64,000 nucleotides of DNA. It comes from Flammeovirgaceae bacterium (lineage in GTDB: Bacteria > Bacteroidota > Bacteroidia > Cytophagales > Cyclobacteriaceae). This document shows positions 16,382 through 25,351 of this stretch, piece after piece. The position numbers were made by a program, and so were the translations under genes. The notes under the pieces are model-generated. The model did no database searches, had not been told where the DNA came from, and was given only the letters and a program-made list of their open reading frames with translations. The stretch lies in NCBI GenBank assembly GCA_015180985.1, contig CP054185.1, positions 248,001 to 312,000 of the forward strand, read 5' to 3'. Each line of letters starts with the position of its first letter. Positions within the stretch are counted from its first letter, which is position 1.

Positions 16382-16717
16382 TCAGCGGCTGTGCCGGTAT
16401 TTGATAACATTCACCGGCTCCAGCGTTATCAGGCCTTCTTTTACGTGTTCATCCAGAAAGGGAATCAGTTTATTGATATGCTCCTCGGTATCAACAATTT
16501 CAATCACAATGGGCAGGTCTTCCGAAAGGCGCAGTACCTTGGCCGTGTGGATACGGCTTTCAGCTCCAAAGCCCATAATGCCGCGAAACACGGTGGCCCC
16601 GGCCAGGTTCAGTTCGCGGGCTTTCAGCACAATGGCCTCATACAATGGCCTGTCATTAAGTTGATCCGACTCACCAATGTGGATCCGCAGCAGGATTCCG
16701 TTTTCAGGCAATTTCAT
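16382..16717 (-). CDS. DUF190 domain-containing protein
   Basis: Cytoplasmic protein of 111 residues matching DUF190, a ferredoxin-like/PII-like fold family (LRIHIGESDQ, then GATVFRGIMGFGAES, then PIVIEIVDTEEHI). DUF190 genes are regularly linked with crcB and are thought to modulate the fluoride channel. Here it overlaps the fluoride-channel gene by four bases, which fits a coupled pair. Confidence 0.9.
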   Translation of the reverse strand: MKLPENGILLRIHIGESDQLNDRPLYEAIVLKARELNLAGATVFRGIMGFGAESRIHTAKVLRLSEDLPIVIEIVDTEEHINKLIPFLDEHVKEGLITLEPVNVIKYRHSR

Positions 16718-17103
16718 AGCTTGGTTATCAGTTGTTGAACTTCCCGTGTGGCGCTAAATCCGGCAAAAGCCAGCAAAATACCTCCTACGTTATTCACCAG
16801 TATGTTGAGCAACGCAGTGCGTACCTCACCATCGCGTAACAGGCTTAGGGTTTCCAGCGAAAAGGTTGAGAATGTGGTAAATCCACCCAGTATACCTACA
16901 AACAGAAAAACGCGCAACGTGGGGCTCATCGTTGCCGATTCGAACAAGGCCCATAAAACGCCAATCAGAAATGAGCCCGCCAGGTTTACGGTTAACGTGC
17001 CCAGCGGGAACACCCCGCTGTATTTACCGTGCACCCACCCCGACACACTGTAACGAATAAGTGATCCGATGCCTCCGCCCAGTAAAACGAGTACAAATTT
17101 CAT
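16714..17103 (-). CDS. crcB: Fluoride channel FluC/CrcB
   Basis: Small membrane protein of 129 residues with four helices. The family motifs are GGGIGSLIRY at the start, NLAGSFLIG with the conserved Asn, and GILGGFTTFSTFSLET with the Phe-box and Na+-site region. Two copies form the antiparallel dimer that lets fluoride leave the cell. It is the first gene of the pair with DUF190. No fluoride riboswitch fits the 46 bases between it and the divergent tRNA-Thr gene. Confidence 0.94.
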   Translation of the reverse strand: MKFVLVLLGGGIGSLIRYSVSGWVHGKYSGVFPLGTLTVNLAGSFLIGVLWALFESATMSPTLRVFLFVGILGGFTTFSTFSLETLSLLRDGEVRTALLNILVNNVGGILLAFAGFSATREVQQLITKL

Positions 17104-17133
17104 TGCCCGAAGTTACAATTTACCGGCAATATG

Positions 17134-17141
17134 TAATTTTG
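17134..17141 (+). promoter_or_regulatory. -7 element (TAATTTTG) for tRNA-Thr
   Basis: A perfect match to TAnnTTTG, 8 bases before the tRNA-Thr 5' end. Confidence 0.5.
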
Positions 17142-17149
17142 ACCAACTT

Positions 17150-17221
<72 letters not shown>

Positions 17222-17291
17222 CTGGTATTAAATTAATGTATTGAAGGGAGTTGCAGGCTACCCGGTAACATTCGGACCCAACTCCTGCCCC

Positions 17292-17732
17292 ATGCTTTCT
17301 AAAAAATGTAAATACGCCATCCACGCCCTGGTTCACATGGCCAGGAACCCGGAGGAAAAATTTCTGATCCGCGAAATCTCTTCTTCCTGCAACATCCCGA
17401 AAAAATTCCTGGAGAACATTCTGCTTGAACTGAAGCGGGCCGGAATTCTAGGAAGCCGGGCCGGCAAAGGAGGCGGTTACTTCCTCAGGCGATCAACCCG
17501 CGATGTAAACCTGGCCGAGGTAGTACGGCTGTTTGACGGGGCTATTGCTGCCGTACCCTGTGCCACGTATAAGTATTATGAATCCTGTACTGAATGCCGG
17601 GATGAAGAAACCTGCAGCATTCGCCATGCTTTCTTGCAGGTACGCAATGCCACGGTTGACATGCTGAAAAAAGATACGCTGGAGTTGCTGGTTAAACAGG
17701 AACAAAAACTTACCCGCAAAAGAAAAAGTTAA
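17292..17732 (+). CDS. Rrf2 family transcriptional regulator
   Basis: A 146-residue winged-helix regulator starting at the ATG at 17292 (MLSKKCKYAIHALVHMA is the standard family start). Recognition-helix region: PKKFLENILLELKRAGI, followed by GSRAGKGGGYFL. Three cysteines in CATYKYYESCTECRDEETC are placed like the Fe-S ligands of IscR/NsrR, so it may sense redox or Fe-S state. It lies 20 bases ahead of an efflux operon, which it may control. Confidence 0.9.
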   Translation: MLSKKCKYAIHALVHMARNPEEKFLIREISSSCNIPKKFLENILLELKRAGILGSRAGKGGGYFLRRSTRDVNLAEVVRLFDGAIAAVPCATYKYYESCTECRDEETCSIRHAFLQVRNATVDMLKKDTLELLVKQEQKLTRKRKS

Positions 17733-17752
17733 ACCCTTTAAATCAACTGACC

Positions 17753-18850
17753 TTGATACCCCGACTGCTTACCACCGCCTTTATTATTGTTTTTATTCTT
17801 AACGGATGCGGCAAGAAAGAAAAATTTACCAAACCACAGATAAAACCCCTGGTAGAAGCTGTATACGCCTCCGGCAACATCGTTTCGGAAAACGAATACC
17901 AGGCATTTGCTCAGGTTGATGGCTATGTAGCCGATAAACACGTGCAAGACGGTGACCCGGTACGTAAAGGCGATGCTTTGTACACCATCCAGGCCGATCA
18001 GCAAACAGCCCGATACCGTATTGCACGCGAAAACTATGAACTCGCCCTGAAAAACTTCAGCGAGAACTCCCCGGTACTGGCCGAACTGAAAGCGGCTTTA
18101 ACTACCGCCCGAACAAAAATGCTGTTTGACTCAACAAACTTTATACGCTACTCCAACCTGCTTAAGAACAATGCCACCTCAAGGGCCGAGTACGACCGCA
18201 TGAAACTGGTATACGAAAATTCAAAAAACGATTTCCTGCTGGCCGAGAGCCGTTACAAACGAACTTATGACCAGTTGCAACTCGACCTGCGAAACGCAGA
18301 AAATCAGTTCCGCATAGCCCGCGATGAATCAGATCGCTATACAATCCGAAGCCAGGTAGATGGCCTGGTATTTAAAACGTTAAAGGAGAAAGGCGAACTG
18401 ATCAAACGAAACGAGGTTGTGGCTGTATTGGGCAGCGCCAACTCATTTTACCTGCAACTTAACGTGGATGAACTGGACATTCAACGCATACAGGTAGGCC
18501 AGCCGGTAGTTGTAAAAATTGATGCCTACCCCGACCGGATTTTCAACGCTGTTGTCAGCAAAATATATCCGCTGGTTGATGTGCGGCAGCAGGCCTTTCG
18601 GGTAGATGCAACGCTTACCGAAAAACTGCCCGGTACCTTCTCCGGGCTTGCCTTGGAAGCCAACATCATCATCCGCCAAAACCCCACCGCGCTGGTTATT
18701 CCAAAAAATGCCCTCCTTCCGGGCGACTCCGTAATTATACGAAGTGAATCGGGTTACCGGAAAACAAAAATATCACGGGGCATAACCACGCTCGATGAAG
18801 TTGAAATACTGAGCGGTATTGATAGTCAGACGCAGGTAAAAATTAACTGA
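17753..18850 (+). CDS. Efflux periplasmic adaptor (HlyD/MacA-like) lipoprotein
   Basis: Membrane fusion protein of 365 residues. The N-terminus has a lipobox (ILNGC) after a hydrophobic segment; the start is TTG at 17753. A lipoyl/barrel-sandwich half (VDGYVADKHVQDGDPVRKGD), a helical hairpin at about residues 90-180, a second half (IRSQVDGLVFKTLKEKGELI) and a beta-barrel domain follow. It links the inner-membrane transporter encoded next to an outer-membrane channel that is not in this window. Confidence 0.9.
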   Translation: MIPRLLTTAFIIVFILNGCGKKEKFTKPQIKPLVEAVYASGNIVSENEYQAFAQVDGYVADKHVQDGDPVRKGDALYTIQADQQTARYRIARENYELALKNFSENSPVLAELKAALTTARTKMLFDSTNFIRYSNLLKNNATSRAEYDRMKLVYENSKNDFLLAESRYKRTYDQLQLDLRNAENQFRIARDESDRYTIRSQVDGLVFKTLKEKGELIKRNEVVAVLGSANSFYLQLNVDELDIQRIQVGQPVVVKIDAYPDRIFNAVVSKIYPLVDVRQQAFRVDATLTEKLPGTFSGLALEANIIIRQNPTALVIPKNALLPGDSVIIRSESGYRKTKISRGITTLDEVEILSGIDSQTQVKIN

Positions 18851-18860
18851 GTGCCACGCC

Positions 18861-20108
18861 ATGACCCCTGTTGTTGAAATAGCCTGGACACACATCGTTT
18901 CAAAACCCAAGCAAACCATTGTTGCCATGCTGGGCGTTACGTTTGGCATCGGTATGTTCATCGCGTTGGTAAGTTTAATGACAGGCCTTAATCAGTTTAC
19001 CGAAGATGTTACCATGACCTCATCACCCGACATTCACATTTACAATGACATTACCCGCGAACGAAAATCCATCGTGGATGAATTAAACCCGGCCGGCATT
19101 AACCTTGTGCATCACCAAAAACCCAAGGTAGAAACCACCAAACTCCGCAATGCCCTTCAGGTAGTCGAAATCATCCGAAAAGACCCCCGCGTTTCCGGTG
19201 TGGCCCCAACCCTCTCCTCGCAGGTATTCTACAACTTCGGGCCGATACAACTAAACGGCCAGATATTGGGTGTTGACATATTGGAAGAAGACAAACTTTT
19301 CGACATCCGCTCGCGGCTAAAATCCGGACGGCTGGAAGATTTGAAATCCAACCCGGATGGCATCCTGGTGGGTACCGGCCTGGCCCGAAAACTGAGTGCC
19401 GCCACAGGCGACCGCGTTGTGATTACCACACCACAAGGCTATACCATGACACTTAAAATAGTTGGCACTTTTCAAATGGGTATTGGTGCGGTGGATAATG
19501 TGCGCGCCTATGCCAACATAGCCACCGTGCAAACCATCTTGCAGCAGGACCAGACCTACATTACCGACATTAACATTAAATTACATGACCGACTTCAGGC
19601 AAAAAAAATTGCACCGGAATACGAGACCATGTTTCAATACAAGGCCGAAGACTGGGAAACGGCCAACGCTACTTTTTTAACCGGTGTTACCATCCGTAAC
19701 ATCATTACCTGGTCGGTATCGGTTACACTGCTTATTGTGGCCGGCTTCGGCATCTACAACATCCTGACCATGACGATCTACAACAAAATGAAAGACATCG
19801 CCATCCTCAAAGCAATGGGATTTGCCGGTACCGATGTACGCTTGATTTTTATGTTCCAATCGCTGGTCATCGGGTTTGCCGGAGGGCTGATGGGGCTCAT
19901 CATTGGGTACATACTGTCGTGGCTGATTTCCAAAGCGCCTTTCGAAGGCGGTGATATTGTCAGCCTCGATCACTTTCCGGTAAACTTCGACCCCATGTAC
20001 TATGTAATCGGGATTGCTTTTGGTGTGCTTACCACCGCTTTTGCCGGGTACACCCCCTCGCGAAAAGCTTCGCGGGTTGATCCGATTGAAATTATACGCG
20101 GCCAGTAA
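18861..20108 (+). CDS. ABC transporter permease, FtsX/MacB type
   Basis: Protein of 415 residues: one N-terminal helix, a periplasmic domain of about 240 residues (MacB-PCD-like) and three C-terminal helices forming the FtsX domain (NIITWSVSVTLLIVAGFGIYNILTM, DIAILKAMGF, and the PSRKASRVDPIEIIRG end). This is the type VII ABC fold of MacB and LolCE. Between adaptor and ATPase genes with gaps of 10 and 3 bases, it is the mechanotransmission subunit of a tripartite efflux pump. Confidence 0.92.
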   Translation: MTPVVEIAWTHIVSKPKQTIVAMLGVTFGIGMFIALVSLMTGLNQFTEDVTMTSSPDIHIYNDITRERKSIVDELNPAGINLVHHQKPKVETTKLRNALQVVEIIRKDPRVSGVAPTLSSQVFYNFGPIQLNGQILGVDILEEDKLFDIRSRLKSGRLEDLKSNPDGILVGTGLARKLSAATGDRVVITTPQGYTMTLKIVGTFQMGIGAVDNVRAYANIATVQTILQQDQTYITDINIKLHDRLQAKKIAPEYETMFQYKAEDWETANATFLTGVTIRNIITWSVSVTLLIVAGFGIYNILTMTIYNKMKDIAILKAMGFAGTDVRLIFMFQSLVIGFAGGLMGLIIGYILSWLISKAPFEGGDIVSLDHFPVNFDPMYYVIGIAFGVLTTAFAGYTPSRKASRVDPIEIIRGQ

Positions 20109-20111
20109 TGT

Positions 20112-20804
20112 ATGGAACCGGTACTACAAACCCGAAAGATCAGCAAGTATTTTTATGAACCTGAAAAATTCCAGGTATTAAAGCAGATTGATCTGACGGT
20201 AAACCGGGGCGAATTTATGTGCCTGATGGGGAAATCCGGGTGCGGTAAATCAACGCTGATGTATGTACTTTCTACCATGGACACCGACTACGAAGGTGAG
20301 CTGGAGATTGCCGGAGAGAACCTGAAGGGCAAAAGTCAGAATTACCTTTCGGCTTTTCGTAACAAACACATCGGTTTTATTTTTCAGTTTCATTACCTGC
20401 TGCCCGAGTTTACCGCTTTACAAAATGTGATGTTGCCCGCCATGAAACTCGGGCGGTATTCCAAAGCAGAAATTGAATCCCGTGCCTACGATAAACTGAA
20501 AATACTGGGAGTAGCCGATCAGGCCCTTAAAATTTCATCCAAACTTTCCGGTGGCCAGCAGCAACGCGTGGCCATTGCCCGCGCCCTGATTAACGACCCT
20601 GACATTATCATGGGCGATGAACCGACCGGTAATCTGGATTCCTATAACTCTAATGTGGTGTTTGATATTCTGCAGGAACTTACCCACACCTACCGGCAAA
20701 CCATTATTGCCGTTACTCACGATGAGGATTTTGCCAACCGTTCCGATCGTGTTGTGGAGATGAGCGATGGCCGGATCATCCGGGGCGATAACGGAAGTGC
20801 CTGA
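20112..20804 (+). CDS. ABC transporter ATP-binding protein, MacB/LolD type
   Basis: ATPase of 230 residues. Walker A is GKSGCGKST, the Q-loop is [16 protein letters not shown] as in the LolD/MacB group, the signature is [15 protein letters not shown], Walker B is [12 protein letters not shown] and the H-loop is [11 protein letters not shown]. It is the energising subunit for the upstream permease. Its last 29 bases overlap the end of the convergent frameshifted aldolase gene. Confidence 0.93.
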   Translation: MEPVLQTRKISKYFYEPEKFQVLKQIDLTVNRGEFMCLMGKSGCGKSTLMYVLSTMDTDYEGELEIAGENLKGKSQNYLSAFRNKHIGFIFQFHYLLPEFTALQNVMLPAMKLGRYSKAEIESRAYDKLKILGVADQALKISSKLSGGQQQRVAIARALINDPDIIMGDEPTGNLDSYNSNVVFDILQELTHTYRQTIIAVTHDEDFANRSDRVVEMSDGRIIRGDNGSA

Positions 20805-21883
20805 CCTCTTCACCTTGTGTAGTCAGATACTCGCCCATGCAATCGGCTGTTAAACACGAATGCACAGGCAAAATTCCAAGAACATCACCCTCTTTAATGG
20901 ATTCAATTTCTTCTGCTGAACCACCGATGATGCCGTGTTCCTGCGAAAGCGATTTTACAAACAGGGTTGTCGGCTCAGCGAGCCACCCACTATCAGTAAG
21001 TCTTACAACTTTGCCAAACAGTACCCGGCCATTCTCAGCAACCGAATCTTTCGAAAAATGAATGCTGCCTCCGTAAATAACCACTTCATTGCGCTGCCTG
21101 TGTGTACTTACTACGGGGCAGGCCATGCAAACAGCCACATCATCAAGCGAGCAGGAGCCAATTAAAGATTGTGTAATGTCATAAAAAAACAAAATTTCCC
21201 GGTCGTATTTCATCGATACCCGTAAACTCTTCCATCACGCTGCACGATGGAGTATCGCCAACAGAAGCAAGAACATCGGGGTACTTGCTACGATAATACT
21301 CTTTTATCGCACGCATGACTTCGAGCGAACTGTTGTGGATTTTTTCAATTTCATGTCGGCCGCGGGCTTTGTAGCTATGGCCGGCATGGGTTAAGAAACC
21401 GAGAAAAGAAAAGGATGCCACATTTGTGATTTCCCGGAGTATGGCATCTATCAAAGTTTTATCCGTAGGATCAACTCCTGTACGGTGATAACCACTATCG
21501 ACTTTAATAAATAACCCGATTGGTTGCGTAATACGTTCTTGCAACTTCCTGACTACGACCGGAGATTCCACCAACAGGTTGAGGTTGATTTTGCCGGCCA
21601 GTTTATTGATCAATTCATACTCATGAATATTTGCCGGAAAAGCCACGGTAATGTCATTCCATCCATCGGCAGCAAAATACTCGGCCATAGCAAGTGACGA
21701 AACTGTTATGGCTTCTGCACCAAAATCCCTGAACCATCTTCCGATTTCGTGCGCCTGGTGGGTTTTAAAATGCGGCCTGAAGCGCACACGGTGCCTCCGG
21801 GCTTTTTCGGCCATACGCGAAATGTTCCGTACGCATTTCTCCTTATCCAGAAGCAACGTAGGTTTTGTAACCGGTAACATCAC
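20776..21883 (-). pseudogene. D-threonine aldolase/D-serine dehydratase-like PLP enzyme, frameshifted
   Basis: Two adjacent frames together make one protein of about 368 residues. The upstream part (21179-21883) has the alanine-racemase-type barrel, with the PLP lysine in RFRPHFKTHQ, and ends GNFVF then Leu-stop. The downstream part (20776 to about 21195) continues with YDITQSLIGSCSLDDVA and carries the metal-site VHSCLTADC of the D-serine dehydratase/D-threonine aldolase C-terminal domain. The break is a run of seven T (sense strand) at about 21183-21189; with six T the protein reads through as GNFVFYDITQ. This is a recent mutation, a sequencing error or slippage. The stop overlaps the LolD-type gene. 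Confidence 0.85.
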
Positions 21884-22518
21884 AAGTAAAAGGGAGTGGA
21901 AACACCATTTTTCAGGCGTGGGTCGGCCACCGGGGTTTTACGCTCAAGCTGAAGCGGCACCACCCCCGCCCACACATCTAATGTATAATCTTCTTCATCA
22001 TCAACGGGTGGACCGGTTCTGATTTTTGCCGAAACCTCTTCTATCGGGAAAGCCAGTACCATAGTCGCTTTCCACTCAGCCGTTGTGGGTTTGCGTACAT
22101 CATCCCACCGGCCGGGTTGCATTTTGTTTGTAAACACTTCGAGTACGCGGTACAATTCAGCCTCATCGGTTATCCGTTCAGGTTTGCCGAACAATACCAC
22201 CGACCGGTAATTCATGGAGTGATGAAAGGCCGACCGCGCCAGCACCAGGCCATCCAGGCAGGTTACATTGATGCAAACAGGTGTTTTCTTTTCAGCGAGT
22301 TCCCGCATGTAGGTACTTCCAACTGAACCGTGTATGTAGAGTTTATCATCAATCCGGCAGAAGCCGGTTGGAAGTTGAACGGGCCCACCGTTTAACACAA
22401 AGGCTACTGTACAATACAACGCTTCATCCAGTATAGCATAGATGATTTCTTTGTTGTACGAAGCGCGTTTAGCTAAACGCGTAATTGTTGTCCGCTCGGT
22501 TTTCTGAAATTCACTCAT
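21880..22518 (-). CDS. Pyridoxamine 5'-phosphate oxidase family flavoprotein
   Basis: A 212-residue split-barrel FMN-binding protein. The segment LYCTVAFVLNGGPVQLPTGFCR followed by KLYIHGSVGSTYMREL matches NimA-like PNPOx-family proteins. The ATG at 22518 is preferred over an in-frame start 36 bases upstream, because it gives the usual short N-terminus ahead of TERTTITRLAKRASYNKE. It overlaps the frameshifted aldolase gene by four bases. The substrate is unknown; it is not the PdxH core enzyme. Confidence 0.85.
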   Translation of the reverse strand: MSEFQKTERTTITRLAKRASYNKEIIYAILDEALYCTVAFVLNGGPVQLPTGFCRIDDKLYIHGSVGSTYMRELAEKKTPVCINVTCLDGLVLARSAFHHSMNYRSVVLFGKPERITDEAELYRVLEVFTNKMQPGRWDDVRKPTTAEWKATMVLAFPIEEVSAKIRTGPPVDDEEDYTLDVWAGVVPLQLERKTPVADPRLKNGVSTPFYL

Positions 22519-22572
22519 AAGTACCTGAAATTTTATCAGCGGGTATCTGCGCAATCAGCGGAAGGCATCATC

Positions 22573-23646
22573 CTACCGGGCTGTAATTGTATAGTTCCAG
22601 TTGTGTTTATCCGGTTCTATACCGTGGCGGATGTTGTATAATTTTTTCTTTACCTGCATTTGAAACGATTTTTCTGTGGCAGGCGGTAATTGAAAATCTT
22701 TTCCGTGAATGTTAATGGTTGCAATGGGCGCTACCACGGCTGCGGTTCCTGCACCAAATGCTTCGGTTAACGTTCCGCGCTCAAATCCTGCAATCAAATC
22801 ATCCAGGCTTACTTTGCGCTCTTCGGCAACCATGCCCATTTCGTTGGCCAGGATAAGAATGCTGTCGCGGGTTACGCCATCCAGCAACGCGGTGGTGAGT
22901 TTGGGTGTTATCAGTTTTCCATCCAGCACAAACATCACGTTCATGGCTCCTGATTCATCAATGTACCTGTGTTCTTTCGCGTCTGTCCACAATACCTGGT
23001 CGTACCCCTGCTCACGGGCCAGTTGGGTAGGGTAGAAGGCGCCACCATAATTGCCGGCACATTTGGCGTAGCCGGTGCCACCTTCAGCGGCCCGCACATA
23101 CGTTTCTTCTACTTTTACTTTGATGGGTTTATTAAAATAGGGTCCCACCGGGCTGGTCATCACCACAAATTTGTACTGATCGGATATTTTTACACCCAAC
23201 CTCGACTCGGAAGCAAAAACTACCGGCCGGATGTAGAGGGCGCTGCCTTCGTCATCAGGTACCCATGCCCGATCAAGGTCCACCAGCGCATGCAGGCTCT
23301 GTACAAACATTTCTTCGCTGATGGCCGGCATGCACATCCGCTCAAGCGATTTGTTGAGACGCTGGTGGTGCTTGTAGATTCTGAAAATAGTGATGTTCCC
23401 ATCGACTGTCCGAAATGCTTTCATGCCTTCGAACACAGCCTGGCCGTAGTGCAGCGCCAGGATGGCCGGTGTCATGGCCATTTCACCGTAAGGTTTGATT
23501 ACGGGTGCATGCCAGGTTTTATTTCGGTACTCGGCTACCACCATGTGGTCGGAAATGTATTTTCCAAACTCCAGGTTTTTAAAATCAATTTCGCTGATCC
23601 GCGATTTGCCGATCCGCTCAACCGGTATGCTTTCGGTAATGGTCAT
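22573..23646 (-). CDS. ilvE: Branched-chain amino acid aminotransferase
   Basis: Fold-type IV PLP enzyme of 357 residues, the longer eukaryote-like BCAT form. Motifs are YGQAVFEGMKAFR, the PLP lysine within GGTGYAKCAGNYGGAF, DESGAMNVMFVLDG and GTAAVVAPI. It transfers amino groups between 2-oxoglutarate and leucine, isoleucine or valine in the cytoplasm. It lies in a leftward run with an amino-acid-type exporter and acetyltransferase upstream and two small PLP/flavin-related genes downstream. Confidence 0.95.
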   Translation of the reverse strand: MTITESIPVERIGKSRISEIDFKNLEFGKYISDHMVVAEYRNKTWHAPVIKPYGEMAMTPAILALHYGQAVFEGMKAFRTVDGNITIFRIYKHHQRLNKSLERMCMPAISEEMFVQSLHALVDLDRAWVPDDEGSALYIRPVVFASESRLGVKISDQYKFVVMTSPVGPYFNKPIKVKVEETYVRAAEGGTGYAKCAGNYGGAFYPTQLAREQGYDQVLWTDAKEHRYIDESGAMNVMFVLDGKLITPKLTTALLDGVTRDSILILANEMGMVAEERKVSLDDLIAGFERGTLTEAFGAGTAAVVAPIATINIHGKDFQLPPATEKSFQMQVKKKLYNIRHGIEPDKHNWNYTITAR

Positions 23647-23692
23647 GGCCTGAATTGTTTCTTCAAGGTATAAATTATTTGGCTACAGAAAA

Positions 23693-24157
23693 TCATAAAA
23701 TCAGTTCCATTTTAATGTTGCTGCGTTTATAAGGCCCGTCAAGCGGTATTTCATTAAAACCCAGTTTCCGGTAAAGCGCTATGGCAGGTGCCAGTATGGT
23801 GTTTGAATAGAGAATGATCTTCTTTGCTCCTGATTTTTTTGCTTTTCCGATGGCTGCCTTGGCCAGCGCCTCGCCCACTTTCTGTCCCCTGAATTTTTCA
23901 GCCACCGCCATTTTGGTAAACTCAGATACGCCCGTCTCCACCAACTTCAGGGCCACTGTACCGGCAATTTCTTTATGTACGGATGCCATTAATATAACGC
24001 CACCTGTACGGATGATGTGAGTTTCCGGGTCGCCCAGCACGGCTTCATCTACCGGTTCCATCCAAAAAAATTTTTCAATCCATTCGCGGTTCAGTTGCTC
24101 AAACCACGGCTGATGCTCCGGCTTAAAATCTACGATTTCGAGAATTGCGCTTTCCAT
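23693..24157 (-). CDS. GNAT family N-acetyltransferase
   Basis: A single-domain acetyltransferase of 154 residues. The acetyl-CoA loop is seen in VAEKFRGQKVGEALAKAAIG (R/Q-x-x-G-x-A), preceded by VSEFTKMAV and followed by KIILYSNTILAPAIALYRKLGF. The substrate is unknown. It overlaps the end of the EamA transporter gene by 28 bases, so the two are coupled. Confidence 0.9.
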   Translation of the reverse strand: MESAILEIVDFKPEHQPWFEQLNREWIEKFFWMEPVDEAVLGDPETHIIRTGGVILMASVHKEIAGTVALKLVETGVSEFTKMAVAEKFRGQKVGEALAKAAIGKAKKSGAKKIILYSNTILAPAIALYRKLGFNEIPLDGPYKRSNIKMELIL

Positions 24158-25065
24158 ATGGTACGAAGTTGGTACCCGCGGTTTACCAGGTAAATACCGG
24201 CAATGGTTACGGCAATGGCCAGGCCGATGGTACCATTTAATTTCTCATTCAATACCATCCAACCCAGGATAACCGCCACCAATGGATTAACGTAGGCATA
24301 AAGTGATACGATTGTCATCGGAAGACTGCGCAGCGCATACAGGTAGCTGGCATAAGCCACGATGGAGCCGAATATAATCAGGTATAGCAAGGTATAAACG
24401 GCCTCAGGAGACCAGCTTACGGTGGTTAAATCATCGACTGCAAAACTTATTGGCAAACAAAACAAACCGCCAAAAAACATCTGAAGGGCAGCATTAACAA
24501 ATGGATTGCTGTTGCTGTGATGTCTTTTGATCCAAATGCTGCCGAACGCCCAGCTTAAAACGGCACCCAGTGTAAGCAGTATGCCCAGCAAATATTCGGT
24601 TTTCGAAAACTCAGCCACATGCTCGCTAAACATCAGTAAAATGCCACCAAGCCCGAGGATGGCTCCAAGCCCTATGGTGAGGTTGGGTTTTTCATCGCGC
24701 CCGATGGTCATATTAATAAGGATAACCGCTACGGGCATCAGCGAACAGAGGATGGCCGCCACCCCGCTTGGAATATGCACCTCCGACCAGGCCACCAGCC
24801 CGTTTCCCATCGTAATTAAAAAAAAACCGGCAATGGCTTGTTGCAGAACATGACTGGCCGGTGGCCAAGGCACTCTTTTAAAGCCTGCAATCAACGCCAT
24901 CAAAATCATGCCTGCACTTACCTGACGGATAGCGGTGAACAAAAAAGGCGGAAAATTCAGTACACCAATACGAAGGGCCAGGTAAGTAGTACCCCAGATA
25001 AAACTTACCGCAACCAGGGCAGCATAAGGAAGGTAATTCGGGCGTGTTTTCACTTCGGCTATCAA
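24130..25065 (-). CDS. EamA/DMT superfamily transporter
   Basis: Membrane protein of 311 residues with ten predicted helices formed by two EamA repeats (SFIWGTTYLALRIGV begins the first; GAVLSWAFGSIWIKR begins the second). Members export amino acids and other metabolites. It heads the leftward run to ilvE and the aldolase-like gene, so an amino-acid-related substrate is plausible but not shown. Confidence 0.9.
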   Translation of the reverse strand: MIAEVKTRPNYLPYAALVAVSFIWGTTYLALRIGVLNFPPFLFTAIRQVSAGMILMALIAGFKRVPWPPASHVLQQAIAGFFLITMGNGLVAWSEVHIPSGVAAILCSLMPVAVILINMTIGRDEKPNLTIGLGAILGLGGILLMFSEHVAEFSKTEYLLGILLTLGAVLSWAFGSIWIKRHHSNSNPFVNAALQMFFGGLFCLPISFAVDDLTTVSWSPEAVYTLLYLIIFGSIVAYASYLYALRSLPMTIVSLYAYVNPLVAVILGWMVLNEKLNGTIGLAIAVTIAGIYLVNRGYQLRTIWKAQFSKS

Positions 25066-25260
25066 AAACTTACGCTAATTACGCATAAACAGGTCGTTCA
25101 GTTCCACCACTTAAAAAAATACCGGCCCGGCAATGCCACCAAGTGCAACCAAAGAATGAAAAAGTTCTTTAAGCATAGTTTTTTGCTATTTATTTAATAA
25201 AGAAGGTCCTTCGCCTACCCGGCCAGGGCGGCATACGCAGAACCACAAAGGTTTTTTTGT

Positions 25261-25295
25261 TATGCTGAGGCCGCCCAACGGGCGGGCGAAGCATC
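25261..25295. repeat. REP-like dyad element
   Basis: ATGCTGAGGCCGCCC and GGGCGGGCGAAGCAT form an imperfect hairpin (GCCGCCC/GGGCGGGC core with outer ATGCT/AGCAT). It sits in a 286-bp gap (25066-25351) that holds no gene. The ATGCTGAGG...CGAAGCAT frame is a pattern I associate with dispersed repeats in Bacteroidota. Confidence 0.4.
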
Positions 25296-25351
25296 TTTTA
25301 ATGACGGATGTCTGTGGTATGTTCAAAATAAAAACGGTATGTGGGCGTCTG

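Noticed and set aside
17104-17149. Fluoride riboswitch ahead of crcB
   Set aside because: Only 46 bases are available and no pseudoknot pattern typical of the motif is visible.
22969-23673. Long rightward ORF of 234 codons
   Set aside because: It is fully antisense to ilvE, whose motifs are clear; the product has no recognisable domain or signal and atypical composition.
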